From Ceratodon purpureus (Eukaryota; Streptophyta; Bryopsida; Pseudoditrichales; Ditrichaceae), in contig CM026421.1 in the NCBI GenBank assembly GCA_014871385.1, forward strand, positions 18,072,158-18,136,157: a DNA stretch of 64,000 nucleotides, given 5' to 3'. The notes under the pieces are model-generated. The model saw only the letters and a list, made by a program, of their open reading frames with translations, was not told where the DNA came from and ran no database searches. Both the position numbers and the translations under genes were made by a program. Positions 54,829 to 64,000 of the stretch are shown here, one piece after another. Positions within the stretch are counted from its first letter, which is position 1. Each line of letters opens with the position of its first letter.

Positions 54829-57276
54829 GCTCGCTCCAACACCAAGGACGACGACAACAACAACAAAAAAAACTCCCCTAAAAAAAAACCCTAAATTAGT
54901 GGGACTGATTCTTTAGACTGTGATGTTCAATTCCTCTAATTTATATCTAATTTAGAGGACAACAGTACGTGGAAACGTAAAAGCAAATGTAAAAGTGCCA
55001 TATTCCAATTCTGCAAGGTAAAGTAAAAGTTAACCAAAGCATATAATTATGTAAAATAATATATAAAGGAAGAGATCAATATAAACTAAAAAGTTGATAA
55101 GGGGACTACATTCACTACATATAGTACTCCCGACAAGGAATTGAGCACTTCTAAGTAATGCCAAAAAGTCATCATATATCCAAAAATCTTTATGGTAATG
55201 GACACGTAGTAAAAAACTATTGCTTATAGGAAACACAACCGCATGCTCTAAAGTTATCAAAAAAGTACTCAACATCGATATTCCTATATTAAAGAAGATC
55301 ATACAATTAAGTTGAATACTCAATATATTAATGATATACATGCGGCTTGGTTTTGAAGATGCCAAATCTTGGAATTGAGTTGTGACCATTGGGCCCTCTA
55401 CTTCATTGCAGAAAACAATTGTGAGAATCCTACCGTGTTTTTTTTTAACAATTGTCTTTCAAGTAATAATTATTGTTTAGAAGTATAAAAATACAGTATT
55501 TTTTTTTTCAAAAAACGTTTGAATAACATTATGTATGTGATTCTGTGATAAAGACGTTGTGGAGTTGATGGGTCTTATTATGATGTTCAAGAGTTCAAAG
55601 ATTAACTATGTTGATTGATTGACCGCTATTGAGCATTCGCTAATGGGCCATATCAAATGGTTTGTACATGACCTATTTAATATTAATGTTTGGAAAGGAG
55701 AAAAGTGCCCAAAAGCACTTGGAGTCCAATTTAGGGAGTCCTCTCTATATGTCAAAAGTGTACTTTACAAATGATCAAGTTGATACAATTCTTGCGTCTT
55801 AGGTGCTCTATTTCTTCCTTTAAAATTGAATTTGAACCTAATTTGTTTAAAAATTGATTTAATTGATTTCAAAGCATAAATCAAGATCCAATTTTGGTAG
55901 TCAATCTGTTAAAGTATCATTATACTAATCCATCTGCTAAAATTTGTCCCTTTTTTAAAATCTTTTTTTTAATCACTTCAGCTTTTTGATGCATATACGT
56001 ACTATTATTAGAACGTTGATATATAATCAAATGCGTATTTATACTTTTTTCATTTGTATTCCGTAAGCTTATTTTTTTCCACCAGCTTGGCCATCTAGTT
56101 TCAAAACATATCCAATTTTTGCACAACAGGCATATGAAGACCCTCGGGAAGCAACTGTCCTCGAAAAAAATTGCTAAAAATAGGACAGTTGTTCGCCAAG
56201 CAGCTCAATAGAAGTATAAAGAACGAGAGTTGTTAAAGCTAGCGTATTTGAAAATAAGTCTACCAAAGTAACCGTGAGCAACTATGATGTCCTTAAAAAC
56301 ATAAGTTATCAAAGTTATTATGTTAGACAAATTAACCCAATAAAAGCACGAAAGTTAAATAATACTTTTCATAAAATCAATCTGTTGATTCTATTCGTGT
56401 CCATTTGTTTTTCCATTTCAAAATAACAAGCGGTACTTGCAATGGACATACGTCTTGTGATCTGTTCTCAATTGATCAGTTCCTGATTTACTCTTGTAGT
56501 CACTATGGACAGCATTGTAGCGACAATCTGATCCCCAATGGAGTTACTTAAACATTATGTAAGAGACGACATGAAGTACTGGAATGCGAGTCCCGACTCC
56601 GAGTTAAACTATGGTCACGGTTCTGAATCCTTTGAAGGTTCGCTAATTGTACTTTTATTTCATACATGATGAAGTATTATTTTGTGTGTCTTGATGAATT
56701 CATGCGGTGCCCAAGAGGTTTATTGGAAGCGATCATTGTTTGGAGCCGAATTCAAGGTTCTCTATTACAGACTGTGTCTTGCTGCTTGCGCAAAGATTTA
56801 TGGTGTAAGCACCTATCCCCGGACCCCCCCAAAGGTGGACACCCCAAATTCTTGCTGCAGTGGAGATTTGATCACCCTATAATTACCTATAATGTATCCC
56901 ATGCGTACATGCAGAAGGGTGTCCGGCTATCTAGGTCAACCTATATTGGTCACTTCTAAAATTTGTAGTTATTATTGTAAGTGCTTATAAATATCCTAAA
57001 AATGGGGAAACTTCGTTTTTTCTTATTGTTAATCACTGAGAAATAGTAAGCCACTCATTCCACCTCTACAAGTATAGTAAATTCCTCAAGTGTACGAAAA
57101 TAAGTGTTGCTACCCTAATGAGTTTTGTTGATTCTACACTTTTTTCAGACTCACTTTTAATTGTGATCTGGGGAGCAGCCCGACCGTTTGCATGTCTGTG
57201 GATGTACTTCTTCAGAATTGTCCTTCAGCATTCATACGATATTAATATTCTGACGTGACCTAGCCACTTGTACGTT

Positions 57277-57399
57277 ATTGCTACAAACTTTTTTTTTTAT
57301 TTTTTTTTTTCTTTTTTTTTAGCAAATGAACGAATTTTATTGCAAAGAATATAAAGTACAACCCTCATCGGACAAAAGTCCAGGGATTGCTACAAACTT
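57277..57399 (-). mobile_element. LINE tail, copy 4
   Basis: Target duplications at 57277-57290 and 57386-57399. The A interrupting the T run is shared with copy 1, so the uninterrupted runs of copies 2 and 3 may be secondary. Confidence 0.75.
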
Positions 57400-57521
57400 G
57401 AAACTTGATGGTGAAGTTGAAGAGCTTAATTATGGACTCGGAAACTTTACCTAGTTTTCTGAAGCTCTCATGGATTATATCGAGCAGGACTTATCCATGA
57501 TGTCCACTGGTCCTCCACTGA

Positions 57522-57833
57522 TCAGGACTCTATCTGCAAAATAGCTAAATTAATTCGGTTGCGATACTGGAATCCTAAAGTGTGGGCTGCCTTCCTAACA
57601 TCCCTTTTCCCAAGTCTTATGAGATCGCAAATGAGTTCACAATGTCCAGCAGGTTCATGAATCCATTTTGGAAGTTGCAGCGAGCTCTCAAAATTGGCTC
57701 AGAGGCAGCTGTGGTTAAGAGTGCAAAAGAAGTGGCCGGTTTTAATTACAGCGTGATCAAGCCAAGGAGAACAGACTCGATAATGAGTACCAAGGACTTT
57801 GGGAATGGCCGAAGATCTGCGAAGTCACGTAAG
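57522..57833 (+). pseudogene. CYP704-like P450 relic, copy 4
   Basis: Same fragment and frame as in copy 1. Confidence 0.6.
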
Positions 57834-59494
57834 TGAATTTTTGTCAACTTAAACCAGATCAATTAGTGGTGGCTACCACCATGACTTCAGGATGAACAGG
57901 GCACTGGCCAATCACTGCGTGTCCGAGAACAACATTGTTTTGGTAGCACGTCAGTAATTTGTGACTTAGGAACACGGTCTGTTCAAAGACATCACCCTAC
58001 AAGATTATTTTATACGGATCCAAAGTTCCAATTTCCGGTAAATTGACTAAAGAGACTCGTCCTAAGCTTCTAAATTTGCTGCAGAAATACAGATGGGATG
58101 TTTTTTGGTCGTGAGACTTGCAAGGATCATGTTTATATGTAAGATGCGGGATTGTGACGTGCCACGAATGTTGTCCTAGAAATGAGTTTTAGCTAGCAAC
58201 GACCGCCAGAGATAATTGCTTCGCAGCTACGACAAGCTGCAGATTTATGTGCCATGATGCGATTTTATATGCTGATATAAGACATTGTATTGTAGTGAGC
58301 TGTTTCAGCACTTATTTGCGCCATACTAAGACGATTTGTTGACAATCATTCACTCATGCGACGGCTCACATTCCAGCGGCATCCACTCTCAATCAGCTCT
58401 CATTCTCCCAATCATGGATCACAATTACAGAATGACTCTAATTACATGCTTATATAACGGAGCTCAGGGTACCACCGTTCTCGCTCAAACAATGATTAAT
58501 GTTTCACTACACTCTGCAAAGACATAATATATATATTACGAGACCATGCATGGAACCCGGCTGCAGCTATCCTTGAATTTAGAAAGTTTACGATGACTTC
58601 AGTTAAGTGAGTAGTTCAGAACTTCAGATCCTGCGGAACTTTTATTCATCTCAATATAGAAACTCTGATTGGGTCACGACGCACCATCTTGAGACTATTG
58701 TCTGTAGAACTGTGGACAAAGCGCCGGCCTGCAGCTATGCAACACAAACGCACTGTCAGGCTGAGTGCATCACGCATAATCATACATGCAGATCATTGCT
58801 GGGGAACGTATGTATTTATGAAGCATCGTAACTTCACAATTAATCGACTGTACAGTTAAATCTATCAAGCCTCTCAATCCTACCACAAAGAATCATCTAC
58901 ATAAAAATTTCCATTGAGCTCAATGGCCATGAAGCATCAGGAAGTCTCGGCAACATGCAACTTCCTGCTGAGAAGCCATGGAAGCTAGCACGAGCTGGAC
59001 TAATCCATGAGAGGCCTACATTAGTAACATAACACATCATATTTCCCGCACATAGAAGCAGAAAAAATAATGCTTGCTCTAACATATATGTATGAGCTAA
59101 ATTATGTACAGGCTACAGCTGGTCAAGATCCGGACCAACAACAGTCTAGTCCATCTTGGTTTCCAAAGGAATGTTCAATCACTCCCGATCCACATGTAAC
59201 CGAACGATACAAGTCGGCTTGAAACCCAACGTTCAATTAAGTCCAGGTGTTCAGGACTCTGCTTGCTTCCACATTATCCTCGCTACATCGCAACCCTCGA
59301 TCGGACTCCTGCACTCAACAATGATCCCCCCTCTCCACGAGTCCACATGCCAAGCTCCCACTCTGCATGGATCCATGCCCTAATTACCTCAGCGCTGTGC
59401 TGATCTGATGGCGATGGAGGCATCTAACACGTTGCTTTGAATCCCACAACGTATACTCACAACCCTGAATTGCAGACTTTACCGGCCCCTTCGA

Positions 59495-60028
59495 TCATTC
59501 TTTAGGATTGCTCTGCTTCTTCCCGGGCTTCTTCCTCTGCTCCTGCCGCTGCTCCTTCTTCTCGCGCTTCTTCCTCTGGTCCTGCCGCTGCTCCTTGGCA
59601 AACTTGTTGTACAAACCCTTGTTAGCGGCCTCGACCAGGACGGCTTTACTCACGCCAAAGTAATCTTGCAACATGGGCGCCAGGTCGTGCGAGGTGCACA
59701 GCTCGAAACTTGTTGTCGAGCCATCGCGAGCCCGCTGCAGCTTCCGGGCGATGGTCGATTGCAGCGCTTGCTCCAGTGTCAGTCCATCCCTTCCCTGGAA
59801 AGAAAGGAACGCACTGGCTTGCTCCGGGGAGAAATACACCGACGACATGTAGAAGTTCGCCGTTGGATCCTGTAGGAGACGCCGGCGCGCTCCCTCATCT
59901 TTCCCAAACACCATCAGGTCATGGATAAAATACTTCAACATGTTATACAAGTTCTTGTCCGCCTGCAGCGCTTGCAACCGCCCGGCGTACTCTACGTCTG
60001 CTGCGTCCAATTCCAACTCCTTCTTCAT
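59495..60028 (-). CDS. 177-residue protein of unknown function, copy 5
   Basis: Same ORF, protein identical to copies 3 and 4. This part of copy 5 is free of the indels seen further right. Confidence 0.5.
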   Translation of the reverse strand: MKKELELDAADVEYAGRLQALQADKNLYNMLKYFIHDLMVFGKDEGARRRLLQDPTANFYMSSVYFSPEQASAFLSFQGRDGLTLEQALQSTIARKLQRARDGSTTSFELCTSHDLAPMLQDYFGVSKAVLVEAANKGLYNKFAKEQRQDQRKKREKKEQRQEQRKKPGKKQSNPKE

Positions 60029-62475
60029 GCTCGCTCCAACACCAAGGACGACGACAACAACAACAAAAAAAACTCCCCTAAAAAAAAACCCTAAATTAGT
60101 GGGACTGATTCTTTAGACTGTGATGTTCAATTCCTCTAATTTATATCTAATTTAGAGGACAACAGTACGTGGAAACGTAAAAGCAAATGTAAAAGTGCCA
60201 TATTCCAATTCTGCAAGGTAAAGTAAAAGTTAACCAAAGCATATAATTATGTAAAATAATATATAAAGGAAGAGATCAATATAAACTAAAAAGTTGATAA
60301 GGGGACTACATTCACTACATATAGTACTCCCGACAAGGAATTGAGCACTTCTAAGTAATGCCAAAAAGTCATCATATATCCAAAAATCTTTATGGTAATG
60401 GACACGTAGTAAAAAACTATTGCTTATAGGAAACACAACCGCATGCTCTAAAGTTATCAAAAAAGTACTCAACATCGATATTCCTATATTAAAGAAGATC
60501 ATACAATTAAGTTGAATACTCAATATATTAATGATATACATGCGGCTTGGTTTTGAAGATGCCAAATCTTGGAATTGAGTTGTGACCATTGGGCCCTCTA
60601 CTTCATTGCAGAAAACAATTGTGAGAATCCTACCGTGTTTTTTTTTAACATTTGTCTTTCAAGTAATAATTATTGTTTAGAAGTATAAAAATACAGTATT
60701 TTTTTTTTCAAAAAACGTTTGAATAACATTATGTATGTGATTTTGTGATAAAGACGTTGTGGAGTTGATGGGTCTTATTATGATGTTCAAGAGTTCAAAG
60801 ATTAACTATGTTGATTGATTGACCGCTATTGAGCATTCGCTAATGGGCCATATCAAATGGTTTGTACATGACCTATTTAATATTAATGTTTGGAAAGGAG
60901 AAAAGTGCCCAAAAGCACTTGGAGTCCAATTTAGGGAGTCCTCTCTATATGTCAAAAGTGTACTTTACAAATGATCAAGTTGATACAATTCTTGCGTCTT
61001 AGGTGCTCTATTTCTTCCTTTAAAATTGAATTTGAACCTAATTTGTTTAAAAGTTGATTTAATTGATTTCAAAACATAAATCAAGATCCAATTTTGGTAG
61101 TGAATCTGTTAAAGTATCATTATACTAATCCATCTGCTAAAATTTGTCCTTTTTTTAAATCTTTTTTTTAATCACTTGAGCTTTTTGATGCATATACGTA
61201 CTATTATTAGAACGTTGATATATAATCAAATGCGTATTTATACTTTTTTCATTTGTATTCCGTAAACTTATTTTTTTCCACCAGCTTGGCCATCTAGTTT
61301 CAAAACATATCCAATTTTTGCACAACAGGCATATGAAGACCCTCGGGAAGCAACTGTCCTCGAAAAAAATTGCTAAAAATAGGACAGTTGTTCGCCAAGC
61401 AGCTCAATAGAAGTATAAAGAACGAGAGTTGTTAAAGCTAGCGTATTTGAAAATAAGTCTACCAAAGTAACCGTGAGCAACTATGATGTCCTTAAAAACG
61501 TAAGTTATCAAAGTTATTATGTTAGACAAATTAACCCAATAAAAGCACGAAAGTTAAATAATACTTTTCATAAAATCAATCTGTTGATTCTATTCGTGTC
61601 CATTTGTTTTTCCATTTCAAATAACAAGCGGTACTTGCAATGGACATACGTCTTGTGATCTGTTCTCAATTGATCAGTTCCTGATTTACTCTTGTAGTCA
61701 CTATGGACAGCATTGTAGCGACAATCTGATCCCCAATGGAGTTACTTAAACATTATGTAAGAGACGACATGAAGTACTGGAATGCGAGTCCCGACTCCGA
61801 GTTAAACTATGGTCACGGTTCTGAATCCTTTGAAGGTTCGCTAATTGTACTTTTATTTCATACATGATGAAGTATTATTTTGTGTGTCTTGATGAATTCA
61901 TGCGGTGCCCAAGAGGTTTATTGGAAGCGATCATTGTTTGGAGCCGAATTCAAGGTTCTCTATTACAGACTGTGTCTTGCTGCTTGCGCAAAGATTTATG
62001 GTGTAAGCACCTATCCCCGGACCCCCCCAAAGGTGGACACCCCAAATTCTTGCTGCAGTGGAGATTTGATCACCCTATAATTACCTATAATGTATCCCAT
62101 GCGTACATGCAGAAGGGTGTCCGGCTATCTAGGTCAACCTATATTGGTCACTTCTAAAATTTGTAGTTATTATTGTAAGTGCTTATAAATATCCTAAAAA
62201 TGGGGAAACTTCGTTTTTTCTTATTGTTAATCACTGAGAAATAGTAAGCCACTCATTCCCACCTCTACAAGTATAGTAAATTCCTCAAGTGTACGAAAAT
62301 AAGTGTTGCTACCCTAATAAGTTTTGTTGATTCTACACTTTTTTCAGACTCACTTTTAATTGTGATCTGGGGAGCAGCCCGACCGTTTGCATGTCTGTGG
62401 ATGTACTTCTTCAGAATTGTCCTTCAGCATTCATACGATATTAATATTCTGACGTGACCTAGCCACTTGTACGTT

Positions 62476-62595
62476 ATTGCTACAAACTCTTTTTTTTTTT
62501 TTTTTTCTTTTTTTTTAGCAAATGAACGAATTTTATTGCAAAGAATATAAAGTACAACCCTCATCGGACAAAAGTCCAGGGATTGCTACAAACTT
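62476..62595 (-). mobile_element. LINE tail, copy 5
   Basis: Target duplications at 62476-62489 (last base changed to C) and 62582-62595. The T run is shorter than in the other copies. Confidence 0.7.
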
Positions 62596-62711
62596 GAACT
62601 TGATGGTGAAGTTGAAGAGCTTAATTATGGACTCGGAAACTTTACCTAGTTTTCTGAAGCTCTCATGGATTATATCGAGCAGGACTTATCCATGATGTCC
62701 ACTGGTCCTCC

Positions 62712-63022
62712 ACTGATCAGGACTCTATCTGCAAAATAGCTAAATTAATTCGGTTGCGATACTGGAATCCTAAAGTGTGGGCTGCCTTCCTAACATCCCT
62801 TTTCCCAAGTCTTATGAGATCGCAAATGAGTTCACAATGTCCAGCAGTTCATGAATCCATTTTGGAAGTTGCAGCGAGCTCTCAAAATTGGCTCAGAGGC
62901 AGCTGTGGTTAAGAGTGCAAAAGAAGTGGCCGGTTTTAATTACAGTGATCAAGCCAAGGAGAACAGACTCGATAATGAGTACCAAGGACTTTGGGAATGG
63001 CCGAAGATCTGCGAAGTCACGT
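62712..63022 (+). pseudogene. CYP704-like P450 relic, copy 5, with extra frameshifts
   Basis: Same fragment, but a missing G after CCAGCA and a missing CG after TTACAG break the conserved frame that is open in copies 1-4. Confidence 0.55.
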
Positions 63023-64000
63023 AAGTGAATTTTTGTCAACTTAAACCAGATCAATTAGTGGTGGCTACCACCATGACTTCAGGATGAACAGGGCACTGGC
63101 CAATCACTGCGTGTCCGAGAACAACATTGTTTTGGTAGCACGTCAGTAATTTGTGACTTAGGAACACGGTCTGTTCAAGACATCACCCTACAAGATTATT
63201 TTATACGGATCCAAAGTTCCAATTTCCGGTAAATTGACTAAAGAGACTCGTCCTAAGCTTCTAAATTTGCTGCAGAAACAGATGGGATGTTTTTGGTCGT
63301 GAACTTGCAAGGATCATGTTTATATGTAAGATGCGGGATTGTGACCTGCCACGAATGTTGTCCTAGAAATGATTTTAGCTAGCAACGACCGCCAGAGATA
63401 ATGCTTCGCAGCTACGACAAGCTGCAGATTTATGTGCCATGATGCGATTTTATATGCTGATATAAGACATTGTATTGTAGTGAGCTGTTTCAGCACTTAT
63501 TTGCGCCATACTAAGACGATTTGTTGACAATCATTCACTCATGCGACGGCTCACATTCCAGCGGCATCCACTCTCAATCAGCTCTCATTCTCCCAATCAT
63601 GGATCACAGTTACAGAATGACTCTAATTACATGCTTATATAACGGAGCTCAGGTACCACCGTCTCGCTCAAACAATGATTAATGTTTCACTACACTCTGC
63701 AAAGACATAATATATATATTACGAGACCATGCATGGAACCCGGCTGCAGCTATCCTTGAATTTAGAAGTTACGATGACTTCAGTTAAGTGAGTAGTTCAG
63801 AACTTCAGATCCTGCGGAACTTTTTTCATCTCAATATAGAAACTCTGATGGGTCACGACGCACCATCTTGAGACTATTGTCTGTAGAACTGTGGACAAAG
63901 CGCCGGCCTGCAGCTATGCAACACAAACGCACTGTCAGGCTGAGTGCATCACGCATAATCATACATGCAGATCATTGCTGGGGAACGTATGTATTATGAA

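Larger units (their letters stand above)
54231..59430. repeat. 5.2-kb tandem repeat, copy 4 (5200 bp)
   Basis: A complete unit. Its segment around 55.85-56.07 kb carries a cluster of substitutions partly shared with copy 5, consistent with exchange between copies. Confidence 0.95.
59431..64000. repeat. 5.2-kb tandem repeat, copy 5, partial at right edge
   Basis: The first 4570 bp of a further unit. From about 62.5 kb it has many one-base gaps relative to all other copies. The array continues beyond the window or the sequence ends here. Confidence 0.93.

Overview
This window looks like transposon-dense nuclear DNA from a green plant of the streptophyte line. Genes have GT-AG introns and CT-rich leaders. 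There is a Mutator-like transposase gene, a Ty3/gypsy LTR retrotransposon with a plant-type 3' extension, a cytochrome P450 relic resembling the plant CYP704 group, and a LINE tail. The unusual gene families and the lack of ordinary housekeeping genes make me think of a bryophyte, lycophyte, fern or charophyte rather than a flowering plant, but the sequence does not settle this. There is no sign of bacterial gene organisation.

Left part (1-25,880). Four substantial genes lie here. (i) A spliced minus-strand gene (85-2313, running off the left edge) encodes a ParB/sulfiredoxin-like domain; its first coding intron holds nine copies of a 24-bp palindrome. (ii) A plus-strand Mutator-like transposase gene (3953-7665, two exons) has a zinc finger, a DDE core, a SWIM finger, and a SUMO-attachment motif next to a SUMO-interacting motif. 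A small convergent ORF (7924-8376) lies beside it. (iii) A minus-strand gene (9543-12858) has a second ParB-like domain. It carries palindromes of the form TTTAGCTC-N5-GAGCTAAA in its introns, 13 of them in an exact 41-bp register. (iv) A plus-strand gene (21748-24567) encodes a large DUF7869-like, transposase-like protein. The same palindrome family sits in its leader intron (26-bp register) and directly after its stop codon (54-bp register). Genes iii and iv are divergent and separated by AT-rich minisatellite DNA. I read them as a possible two-gene mobile system: a ParB-like DNA-binding protein, a transposase-like partner and arrays of a private palindromic site. Gene i would be a relative with its own site.

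Right part (25,881-64,000). A 5.2-kb unit is repeated head to tail: four full copies and one partial copy that leaves the right edge. Each unit has an intact 177-codon minus-strand ORF of unknown function, a decayed CYP704-like P450 piece, and a truncated LINE tail with target-site duplications. The second copy is split by a 12,755-bp Ty3/gypsy element (32,981-45,735). That element has 435-bp LTRs differing at two positions and a 5-bp target duplication. Its gag-pol frame and a long 3' extension are in one reading frame, broken by four in-frame stops. The last ~1.5 kb of the window has many one-base gaps relative to the other copies, which suggests unpolished sequence or a decaying copy.

All family names come from motif recognition by eye; no searches were run.
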